DNA from: Siniperca chuatsi
Taxonomy: Eukaryota > Chordata > Actinopteri > Centrarchiformes > Sinipercidae
Length of the DNA: 64,000 nucleotides
Assembly: GCF_020085105.1 (NCBI RefSeq)
Contig: NC_058051.1
Coordinates: 23,501,455-23,565,454 of the forward strand
Reading direction: 5' to 3'
This document shows positions 45,115-56,800 of the stretch, in pieces; position 1 is the first letter of the stretch, and every line of letters begins with the position of its first letter. Under the pieces are notes generated by a model. It saw only the letters and a program-made list of their open reading frames with translations. It searched no databases and was not told the origin of the DNA. The translations under genes and the position numbers were made by a program.

Positions 45115-46115
45115 AGTGCATGTCACCAGAAAGAGATTTTATTCCACACCGGACACAAACACCAAGGAGAATGGGAACTTTCTCAGCCTAAAGTCACAGT
45201 CTACAACATGACAAATACTGTAGGAAGGATTTATTGATTGCTGTTGTTTAGATGCAGTATTCATTATGTGGTTGCTCTTTGAAAGGCAGAAGAAATCAGT
45301 CACTATGCTGGAGTTTGGGCTGAAACCTGTACCTCAAAATACGAGATGGCTATTAAGTTAGGAAATGAGTAATTCAGGGTTGTACCTGCCAATAACGACC
45401 TCAAAAGCCTTAATCCATAAAAGAATGACTGTCTTTCTACAGAGCGTTTTCCACTCTTTTTGTCAAGGTTAGTCTATGTACTAAACTGGAAAACTAAAAG
45501 CCAATGACATAACAAGAAGCCAATACACACACTGTTTATCAAAGCACTTGAAGCCATAAGTAATGCCTGTCTTGGTGACATTAAAATGTGTTTCTTTTTG
45601 TCACTGCCTGAAATGTATCGTGAGACAATATTTTGGAAGAAAAAACTGTTGTTAACTTAATGTATCCCAGTTGTTTACACAGGCAAAACGGCCAACTAAA
45701 GACAAAAAAGAAAGTGGGGGGGGGCATCTTTGAGAAGATAAACAAGAACAATTCCTGAATGTTTTTGAAATATAGGACAAACTGTAGTTGATAGCTACTT
45801 TTTTTTACTTTAAAACTTACAAATCTGTGGTTGAGTACTTAAAAACTGGAGGTTTGCATGATTTAGTTTGGCTCATTGTGTTTTTTGCACTTTTTTTTTT
45901 TAACTGATTACAGTTCCAGTCAGACAGAACACGCCTGCAGCATTGTAAGATACAGTGGTCTAAGAGTCCTCTGCCAAGAACTGTGTGGTTTCATCAACAT
46001 TATTCTACAGGTTTAATGTTTTTATTCAAAAGTACATTATTTAGTCAGTTCAGACTTAGCATCATTTAGTGCTGCTGTGGGTCTTTAACAAATAAAAGCT
46101 GATTATTCTATGCAT
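45115..46115 (+). other. Probable 3' UTR exon of the coiled-coil gene
   Basis: Acceptor GGTTTACAG at 45114 leads into about 1 kb with no long frame. An AATAAA at 46091-46096 in the context AACAAATAAAAGC, followed by TGTTTTGACT-type GT-rich sequence, marks the likely transcript end. Confidence 0.5.
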
Positions 46116-46149
46116 TATTGTCACTACTAATAATGTTTTGACTTTAGAG

Positions 46150-46640
46150 GAAAAAAGCAGTTGTTTGTAACTATCAAAAGAGCTTGGTGAAGCACCTCAG
46201 GGACAAATTGTTCTCCATATGGATGGAAAACTATTGCAGTGTTGAACTGCAGCTAAATATTGTGTTTCCAGGGTGGCATTAAAATGCACACTGAGGGATA
46301 CTTTCACAACCAAGTCATTTTCATCCAAAACAACACCAATTAGACCTATACTGACTACACCAACTAAAGATCAATATATTGTGTCAAGCTAACATGTTCA
46401 AGAGTTTTCCAGCAGGACACTGACCCTAAACATAGATCGAAACTATGCCAGGACTGGCTCCTGAAGGAGGAGCAAGGAGTGCAGTTCATGGCTCTTATCT
46501 CCACAGTCACCAGATCTCAAGTCCCGCTGAACATGTCTGGGAACATTAGAAACAAATAAAGTGCAAAACATATGGTCACATCATAAGACTGTTTCTCTGA
46601 GATGCTTTAAAGACAACTGGAATAATGTGAATTCTCAAAT
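46150..46640 (+). mobile_element. Decayed Tc1/mariner-like transposase relic
   Basis: In broken frames the DNA reads QQDTDPKHRSKLCQDWLLKE followed by a piece resembling the SPDL...E motif region of Tc1-type transposases (CAGTCACCAGATCTCAAGTC). Stops and shifts abound; terminal inverted repeats were not found. Old, inactive copy. Confidence 0.5.
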
Positions 46641-47920
46641 AATGCTCTGCTACACAGTGTAAGCTGTGATTAGGGCAAAGAGTAGACATATCAAATTTTG
46701 TTATAAAATTACCTCTTTGGAGATATGACAAATATTTGTGTAGTCATGCTTCACAAATACGTTTCTGCTAAGTGATTCATCAGAGTTCTTGGTAGCATAG
46801 TCAGACTTGGACATCATTGTACATTTTTACTAAGACATATTCACTTTTACAAAATGCACTGTTTTTGCCAAAGCATTGGTTACTGTCAGTATGATACTTC
46901 TCACATTGTGATGTTTTTAAAATAAACCCTGGTTCTTTCACTTTTGTATACTTGATTTTGTGCTGTTGTGACACAATATACAATTCATATTGATCATATT
47001 ACTTTAACAGTGCTTGGAGCTGGGGTGCAAGTAGCTGTCTCATTTCCTCCCTACTTGGATATTGTATTAGGATTACCATGAGCAACCCTGTCTTCCTGCC
47101 AGAGTCCACATATAATGTATAAAGGAGGTTTGAACTGTCAGTTAAAACACCTGCTTCTATTTTCCTCAGCCCCATGTTGTCTTGTTAAAGGACAAGTCTG
47201 ATGATATTCTATATTGTTCTTATTATCAGCTATTCCCATGAAAAGATCACAACCAAACAGAATTAATCTTACTAACAAGTATTGTCTTTGTCAAAGCCTG
47301 ATTTATCTTAATCCTCTGTGCCATAGAACTTCATTATTAACAACGCATCAACGAGCCACATGGCTGCACTGGCTGACATGTTCTTTGATTATGATGAACA
47401 TGGGCACTAGTTTATTTTGAGTCGATCCATGTCCTGCTGCTGTAAATACTCAAGAGCACCAAACCCACAGATGAAAATAGTCCCCAACAAATGCACTATT
47501 TACTCCTGTTTGCTAAAAATTACAGTATCCCGGTGTTTTAAGAAATGATTCACTCTTTCTTAAAAATGAAAATATATATTTTGTGACCTGTTTTTAAAAA
47601 ATAACATCTTCAGTAGGAACCAATGGGCTTGGGGCTGAGAGCCACAGACAGTCTGGGGAAATCGCAATGTACTGAAAGATGAACTAACTAGTTTTTTGAA
47701 GATTTTTTTTGGGGCATTTGAATAAACTGCGACACACTCACATGGGATACATTCATACAATTTATTACTTGGTCAAATAAAATCTTGGTTGCTATTACCA
47801 GAATCCAGAAATGTGTTTGCTGCACACAGCTGAAATGAAATGTGTATAGGCTTGCTTGCATCAGGCCTTGGTAGACAGAAAGTCTAAATTGATTGTGTGT
47901 GCATCATCCAGATAGGCAGG

Positions 47921-47923
<3 letters not shown>
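46641..47923. other. Intergenic, no gene recognised
   Basis: AT-rich DNA between the coiled-coil gene and ppp1r12b. No ankyrin-repeat or other ppp1r12b-like exon could be found here. Only chance frames occur. Confidence 0.5.

Positions 47924-47985
<62 letters not shown>
47924..47985. repeat. (CT)n microsatellite / pyrimidine tract
   Basis: About 31 CT units followed by CCCTCCTCCTTCCCTCTCTC, a 75-base pure pyrimidine stretch on this strand. It lies 110 bases upstream of the ATG at 48096 and could act as a GAGA-type promoter element or a polypyrimidine tract. Confidence 0.95.
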
Positions 47986-47989
<4 letters not shown>

Positions 47990-48095
47990 CTCCTTCCCTC
48001 TCTCTAGCCTGCTACAGAGTCATTTTGTCCAGCCTCTCCCACTCATCACTGCTGCAGTGTCTCAGTGCCTCAGTCTCTGACCTTCCACAGGGACC

Positions 48096-50817
48096 ATGCA
48101 AGCATTTGTTCCCAGGTAAGTTTAAGAGAGACTGAGTCATGCTGTTCTATTCCTGGATTCTTATTTCACCAATTTTATTTTCAGTCAGACAAGCCACTGT
48201 TTTGGCAAAGCTCCTAGCCTTCATGTTTGTCATCTTAATGTAGAGCAACTATGCTCTGTGGAGGTGCTGTAGGCCTCTTTGAACTGATGTAATGTGAGCT
48301 TGTAGTTTGTTGCTTTGGGGACTGAAAATGAGTTCCTCTCTTTGATCTAGGATGGTTAGCTTTTGTATGTACATTAGTAATTATTGGCTCAGGGATATTA
48401 TTCTTAGCAACTATTTTAGCTGATTTATTATTAACATTTTGTTTATTATGTGGCTTAGGAGGAGCATTTTGCTGTATATGGGTTGCAGATTTTGTTTTCA
48501 TTTCAGTGTATGTGGATAAAATCTAAACTTAACTCATGACTGTAATTGTTACAGTTTATGAATCTGTTTGCAAGCATCAGCAGCTGGGATAGCCTAACTT
48601 GTTTTGTGGGTGATTATTTTACTATCATGTCTGGTATCAGCCTATAGAACTGTGCACAGACAAATATGCTTTGTACATTATACAGTAGAGTGTGCTGCTG
48701 ACCAGCCCGTTGACTTTCTGTCAGGATTCAGGGTGACTTCACAACTGAGAGATCAATACCAGTAAAAGCGTAGCAGAGGAAGGGCGGGCAGCTCTCTGGG
48801 TAAAAACATGAGCCTCTCCACTGATGCTTGCTCAGCTCTTTCTGTGTGTCTGTTAAACAACTGGTGGAAATCGTGCTCAGGTCTCGAAGTCGAAATGAAA
48901 ATGTATTTTCAGTGCATCTTGCTTCCTTAATTTGATATATTTCCTGTTAAAATGAGATGATGGGGTGGTGCATAATGCAGAAATGAGAGACATGATTGAA
49001 GTGTGAAGTAAGTGTAAGTGAAGTGTAAATCGGTGGGATATTACATCAGGTCGCAATTAAAAATACATAGCAGGAAGGTGGGGGGTGTGACTTTTGGACA
49101 TTTTTTGCATTTATTATTAGAAACATGTACCTTTTATATTTTATATAATTAGCAAACACAATAAAAGTATTTTTGATTTCATTAAATAATTTAATTTCAT
49201 CAATTTGCTATTGTCCACCAAGACTGGATTACCAAACATATAATAATTACAATTTCAATTAAAACAGGTCCTGCATTATTACTTAATTTTGTGGCCTTGT
49301 CTTGTGGAGGGGCTCTATGTCAAAATTTAGGTTTAAGACCGTTATTATTTTAGTTTATATTGTGCTTTCATTGATGCATACTCCTAAATAAAGTTTTGTG
49401 TAATCAAATTCCCACAAACTAATTGACACATATAAAACCTATGGCCAGGTGGTGTTATTGCAGGACAGGAGTAGTGGTTGGTCTCTGGGTATCTGGGAAA
49501 ATAGGGTTTGGAGATAGGGGTGGAGGGGTGGGGGGTCGACAGGGGCCTGACAACAAATTTTTGCCGGGAGGCTTAACAAGTTGATCCAGCCTTGCTGTCC
49601 ACACCTAAAAACAGGACTCAAAACAGTTTCATGCAAATATGCATCATGCGACCAAACGTTGTTGTGCTATTTTAAAATGATTGAAGTTCAAATATAGCCT
49701 CTGAATTTATACCACTCCCACCTGAAATTACAATGACAGCAGTTTTGATTTAAAAAAAAGTTTTTAAAGTGAGTCTGGCTGTTAGAAAGTGTTTAACACA
49801 AACACAAATCTATGCTGCTTTACAACTTTTTGCAGCATTAAGTAATAATATACACAATATACAGTATGCAATGTTAACCTATATTATTTGGTTCCAATGA
49901 ATATATTTTGTTGCCTATAATTTCACCAATTTCATTTGATTTAATATTTGATTTCATAATCGTTTATTTTAATAAACCTGGGGTTTTAAAAGTGCTCCAT
50001 AAATAAAGATTGATATTACTATTATACTACATATGTTTCTGTCTGCTGTATTTGCCCTGGTCAGAAATTGTATACTATCTTCTGTCCTTGAATGGTTTGC
50101 ATGGCCCTCTGTGTGCATTTCTGTGACGATGCCCTGTTGTAGTCTTATTACTTCAAATCACTGGGTTTTTTTTCACTGACCCAGGTTATATCTGACCCCG
50201 GTCAGGGATGAAGAAGCAGAGTCTCAGAGGAAAGCAAGGTCTCGTCATGCCAGGCAGACCCGTAGGTCAACACAGGTAAAGAACAAAGGGCTTACAGAAG
50301 TTTAGGTTTTATTGGATTGTGTTTGACTGTTGACAGATATGAAGCTGTATGAATGTCCTGCAGGGTGTGACTCTGACAGACCTGAAAGAGGCTCAGAAGA
50401 CCAACAGCCTGTCTCCTCAAGACAGGCAGACGGAGGAAGGAGGCACTCTGGATGAAAGGTCCTGTCTGAGGAAAGGCTTGACAGATGACAGGAGAGTCAA
50501 AATCGGGCGGACAGAGTCCACGGAAACAATGGAGATCAGTCCAAAATGGAGCAAAATGGACGAGGTTAGAAAGAGAAATTTAAAGCCGAAATCTGCTTTC
50601 TGCTGTTGAAGTGGTTGGTGTGTAACTTTGGAGGATGTTTGTGATTTATCTGTAAGTTCTGAATTTTTCTCTTATGCATGTACAGCAGGGGAACATTGAA
50701 CACAGGTTAGAAACCCTCGCTGAGTCTCCGATACCAAACCTTTCATATTCGTCTATTGCTGGATCCTGTGGCCTGTCTTACTGCAACAACTCCTTCAGAG
50801 GTCAGAAAAGCATTAAG

Positions 50818-50858
<41 letters not shown>

Positions 50859-53800
50859 GACATTGGCTTTACTTCCTCATTATTTGGGGTCCCACTAACA
50901 CTGTTGAGGATCATAATATTTGCAAATATTTTCAGATTTTTTTCTTTTAATCTGACCTAATTTAAACCCAATATGTAGAGAAGTATTGAAGTGGTAACCC
51001 TGTGCATTTGATGAAAGTGACAAAATATAGAAATGACAATAAAGAATTATTATTATACCAAATAAGTAAATATTTCATGTTTTATATGTTAAATGAGCTA
51101 TGCATGTACAGAACGTATTCCTTGCGTTTGCCAAAAAAATCATTCACAGACAAAGAAATGTACAATATGTTATCCTACATAGCTATTCATATTTGGGGTC
51201 AATTAGATACCTGATAGGTCCAACTCCCTGTTAGACCTCTTATGAGCAAACTGTTCAATGACAGAAATCCCAATAGGCTTGTTTAGAATATGGTAGGAGT
51301 AGTGCTGCGTAAAAACACCAATCAACACCAATCACAGATAAAAATCCTATTTTTGACCATGTTTTCCAGCTTTTGAGATGCCAAAACAGAAATAATGCCT
51401 TATTTTCGGTAGTGGCCTTCTGAATCATGTCATCAGTTCATTAGGTTTATAAGTAATGTATATAAGTATGTTTGTGAGCTTAGGAAGAGAGCCCAGGACC
51501 CAAACAGAACATTAGTGTTGTGTCATTGTTCATTTTCAGCAGTGATTAATAGATAAGTACTAAATACTTACTTTATATGTGCAGTTGGTGAGAGATGGTG
51601 GAGAGATGAAAATCAGAACCCTGTTGAAGATGCAGCACAGCTGGTCTTTGCTACAAAGCAGCAACAGAGACGACACTGCTGTGATGTCGAAGGTTCAGAC
51701 TACAACTTTGCGGAGGTATGTGGAAAACTATTTAACCACAGAAAAAATATATTTTTCCTGTTATTTTCCCTTAGTACCACTAGATGGAGCCAAAATATTT
51801 TCATACATTATTTTTTTCATGCCTAGTTTTTTCCAAGTATTTACAGTTCACTTGATACAAACTGCATTCTATTACATTGAGATCCCTTGAGGATATGTTC
51901 CTAAGTTTAAGTGCGTTCATGACATACTTATCACAAAGTAAAAATGACGTCTTATTTATGAAAAAGGCATCTAAATATTAAAAACTTCACAGCTGAGAAT
52001 CTTATGCCTCAATAATATTATTGTTCAATATTCATTATTGTCATTGTTTCATATTCACATTCTGTTTCTCACTCATCTGAATGCTAAGTATGCTTCAAAG
52101 GCAGCTAAGCTCTGATCTCTGATGCAATATTTTGAAATTTACCGCAATCGTAGACGTGAAGCATTTGTTCAGAGATTCTTTTAACTAGAAGTGCTGGTTA
52201 ATGTCTCATAGAAAGACAGTCCAGGTGGACCAACCCCACCCCCCACCCTCCACCCTCCCTCTAAGTCGCTTTGCTTCATCACATCTCATGGCTGAGGTGT
52301 CTCAGCATTCCATACCATATTGGGCAAAACTGAGACGCTCTCTGCTTAGTCTTAGCCTTGGATTCAGAGGGATTGACTTTCCTTTCTCTTTCACCCTCCA
52401 AACTGTTACTGTGCTCCCTCCACCTGCGTGCTGCATGTGAAAAAAACCTGAACGTGAACCTCCTAACTAATTCCTCCTACTGGGAGCAACCTGGCAATTC
52501 ACTTGAGTTTCAGTGAGGATATTCTTTGTGTTTCTAAAAAGAAGATACAAATAGATACCACAGTGGAAGGAGAGGTGACACAGAGATGATAAGGCAGTGA
52601 AGGGTGACTTTTACAAGATTATACAGTATGAATGGAAAGTGTTTTTTGCTGTGAGCTGACTCCAGGTCAGCAGTTCAGCTGTCATGGTGAAATCTGAAAC
52701 AGAGAGCTGTTGGTAACATGAGAGTCTCTCAGCATTACTGAGAGGACTATATCTGTCTGTGATAATCATACCGAGCAGCGAGGTTTCATCAGAAGCATGA
52801 CAGGCAGCCCATCACCAGAGCCGACCTCTGTATGACTCCATGATGATCTGAGCAGATTTTCCACATTGATTTTCAGCAACAGAGAGAAAGACAGGTGTAG
52901 AGCAAGTCAGCTAAGAGATTCTGCTACTTTTCAGGTTGTCGGTGATGGTGGCAATTATGAGAGATGGAATAAACAGAGACAGAGTAAACAAGACTACCTT
53001 TGCAGACAGCAACAGTACCACTTTATACTGTTAATTAGATCCTGCTGGTACGGCATCCCGCTCTTCAACATTTACTCTAAAAATCAAGTAAACTTTGGTT
53101 CATTTTCTGTATTCATGAAATGCATGAGAAAAATATCCCATATGGAAACTCCTGAAACGAAAGTGAGGATCAGACTGGGGGGATCTCCAGCTGGGATAGA
53201 CTCTTAATAAAACTCTCCAACAACAGTGCCAGTGTAGTTCACTGCCACCGAGGCATGGTCTCTACGGATGTTCTCTGAAGAAGAACATGTATTAAATATA
53301 CTGTATATACAAGATGGTTACTGTTGCCGATGTCAGTATTTGGAACTTACATCTATAACAAAAGCCCACACATTGTATCATTGATACATACAGAATAGTT
53401 CAGGAAACAAAGCTATGAACACCAACCTTTTAAGACGAGCTTAAGAGGCAATTTAAGGATACTTAAGTCAGCACCTCTATGTTAATATTATGTGTGTGGA
53501 TGGTTGTTCACTAGCACTAAACTGAAAGTCACATCACGTCATCACAGTGTTTTTGTTAAATAATCAAGTCTTTTTCGCTTTCTTTTTCTTTCTCTTTCAT
53601 ATTCGCTACATCTTTCTATTTGTTCTCCTTCTGCGTTTTTCCTTCTATCTATTTGCCCTGAGCAAGGCTGAGGGAGTTTAGGAACAGCGAGGTGCTGCGA
53701 ACCTCACTATAAAAGGAAGATAGCATGAGCCGGCTTGTGCAGACTCTGGGGGGGGGGTGTTTAAAGGAACAGTTCGACATTTTGGGAAATACTCTTATTC

Positions 53801-56800
53801 GCTTTCTTGCCGAGAGCTAGAAGAGAAGATTGGTACCACTCTTACATGTCTGTACGGTAAATATGAACTTACACCAAGCAGCCGGTTAGCTTAGCACAAA
53901 GACTGGAAATAGGGGGAAACAGCTAGCCTGCCTCTGTCCAAAGGTAACAAAACACATTGTATCTTGTTTAATTTGTACAAAAATAGAAGCGTAAACAACA
54001 AGTGTATTATTTTTAATATTATGTGACATGCTATTTCTTGACCGGGTACAGTGACATCCCCCAGTAAAACCACAACTTGTTGTTTTCACACTTTTTGTAC
54101 AAATTAAACAGGCAGAATACTGTATAGTATGCTAACTAATGAGCTTTAGAGGTACTGGTAGGCGGATATTGTTACCTTTGCACCTGACTAGCTGTTTCCC
54201 CCTGTTTCCAGTTTTAACCAGCAACTGGCTGTAGCTTCATACAGTATTTATTGTACAGACATGAGAATGGTTTTGAACTCCTCACCAAATTCAGCAAGAA
54301 AGCGAATAAGTGCATTCCCCAAAACTACTCCTTTAGTAAAATGGTAACTTTGAAGAAAGATGGAACAAAAATTTGATATTTGTACAAACCTCAGAAGGCC
54401 ACAGGGATGAGCCATAAAAAATCATCAGAGCTATAGGACAAAATCACTAATGCTTTGTTAATATTGCAGGGCTAAAATGTGAAATAGACTGAACATATTT
54501 TAGTAAGAGGAAACGTGGCACAAGTGCTTAGTGTTAACACTGAGTGTGTAACTCATACTAACAATATGTCCTCTCCATCACACTATAGGGTGTAGGGAGT
54601 TACTTGACACCTCACGGTTTTTGATGGCTCCTCAGGTAATACTTGGTGTTGACCTTCCGGGACACAAACTGCTGCAGCCCCAACCCCCCACCCCCCACCC
54701 CTCAGACTTTGTGCTCCACCTCCCCTTATCCCGGTCCACATCAGTGGACAATTTTAGCCCTCAGTGCCGAGTCCTGCCACAGCAGTTCCTCTGGCAGGCT
54801 GCCAAAGCTGAAGACAGCAGGGAGAAGCAGGGGGGGTGGGGGTAGGAGGGATGGAGGGACTGGGAGGGCAACCAAGCAGTGAAAGGAGAAGGAGAGAGAG
54901 AGAAAGTAAGGGAGGGAGGGAGATGGAGAGAGAGAGTGTGTGTATAACTTTGGGAAACATAGGCAGAGGCAGCATTGGGAACAAACTTTTCTCTTTTGGC
55001 TGCCTCTTTTGGACTTTTTCACATTTCATCAAAGACCTCAAAGTTAACAGAGCAGAAACGAGGGATGATAATTTGTTTGCTTTACTAGTGAAAGAAGTTC
55101 TGTTTTGTGATCAACAGATTATTTAGTTTTGTTGTTCTTTGCATTTTTGTCTGATTATTGCTTCACGTCTGAGCTTTGAAGAAGGCGTGACCACACATCT
55201 GAAATCCTTCCAAACTAAGCTGCAGCTCTCTCCAGCTCATGGGAGTGTAAAGCTGGACTGAGACACACACACACACACATATATATACACACACCTGTTG
55301 TTGCTGAGGATTCCCTGAGAGCGCAGTCATGGGCATCTGCGTCACTGTTGTTTGAGGGAATCTGTGCGTCTGTGCAGCTGTTATTTGGTGGTGGCCTCGG
55401 TGAATGTTACAGTAGAAGTTGAACTGACAAGTCCAGGGTAGAGGAGGGAGATGTCATCCTACTACCCACGCACCAAGGACCTGACTCGCACCAGGAAGTC
55501 ACTGACAGATTCACCACCGTCCTCTCCGTCCCCTACAGACAAAAACTACAGAGTAAGACCAAAAGCTTTTCTTTTGAAAAAATACACCTTTTTGATTTTA
55601 AACTTTATGATTTCACCAATTTAGCAGGATAGATGTGTCTAATTTCATATCTCTGTATGCATAATTCATTTTCATGAAGCTGTTCAATTACTGATATTTG
55701 AATTCTCATTTACTCTCTATCAAGTGTCTGTAGTATATTAACCCAACCTTTGAGAAACTTAAAGAAAGCACCTTATTTCCTGTAGGTGTTAGTCATCGAT
55801 CCATAAACCAGATTAACCAGATTAGATGTCTAAAACATGACAGCACAAGCTCTGCCTAAAGTAGAGCTGAAACAATTAATCAGTTAGTCAATCGACAGAA
55901 AATGAATTGGCAGCTATTTCAATAATTTCTTAATCGTTTTAGTAATTTTTCAAGCAAAAATACCAAATATTCAGTGATTTCAGCATCTAAAATGTGAGGA
56001 ATGGCTACTTTTCTTTGTCACATAGGATGGTAAACTAAATATCTTCAGATTTTTGACAGTTCTCTCAGATTAAACTTGGAAACTATACTGGGTATTTCTC
56101 ACATCTTTGTGACACTTTATAGACAAAACAGTGAATCTAGAAATTTGATAATGGAAATAAATGTTAGTTGCAGCCCTTGTAAAGTATTTATGTGTTTGCA
56201 TGAGCTGTTGTGAGCATGTTAAGTTAAACAAGCAAATATTTCATAATTTCATTAACAGGATAAGCGTTATTTCCTAATTTCTACATGATTTTGTGCATTT
56301 ACATGAATAATCAGTCACTCGTAATTCATTAAATTAGTTTATTAAAATGATCAAATAACTTGTGAACCATTCATCATCTCAGCTTATTTGATGAACTGTG
56401 AAAGAGAGGCGAGTATTTGCTCTGAAGCACTGAGAGTCTGACCGCACTTTCTGGAAAAGACTTTTGGATTGAAACATTCCCTCTGTAATTTCCTGTTTTG
56501 TTTTTTTTCTAAGTGGCTTATTCTCATGGGCGTTGTTTGACTGTTGTGTTTATGTCAGTGCACCAGACTGAGCTGTACTCTGTGTGACAGCCACATTTAA
56601 AGGGACAGAAAGAAATGTAGAAATATGGAGCCAAGTGATTCTGTCTATTTAGAGATGCACACATTTGCTCATGCAACACTGCAGACGCTCTCATTAAAGC
56701 ACAGTTGCTAGCAGTGAATGCTAGCAGTGGATGCTGTGATTTTTCTGTCGTGTCAGTCTCTCTGTGCTGTATCTATGGTGAAACTCAGGCATTCATTTTC

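Noticed and set aside
47893..48135. 80-codon frame across the CT repeat (SLSLSL...)
   Set aside because: Translation of a microsatellite; the coding piece used here is the other frame, from the ATG at 48096.
52866..53207. Open frame beginning after a GATTTTCAG acceptor near 52878
   Set aside because: In the frame required by the upstream exon (QQRERQV) a stop comes after seven codons; the longer frame has no family resemblance.
54741..55041. Minus-strand frames of more than 90 codons over the GA-rich tract
   Set aside because: Low-complexity Ser/Leu/Pro translation of a purine tract, no domain and no splice context.
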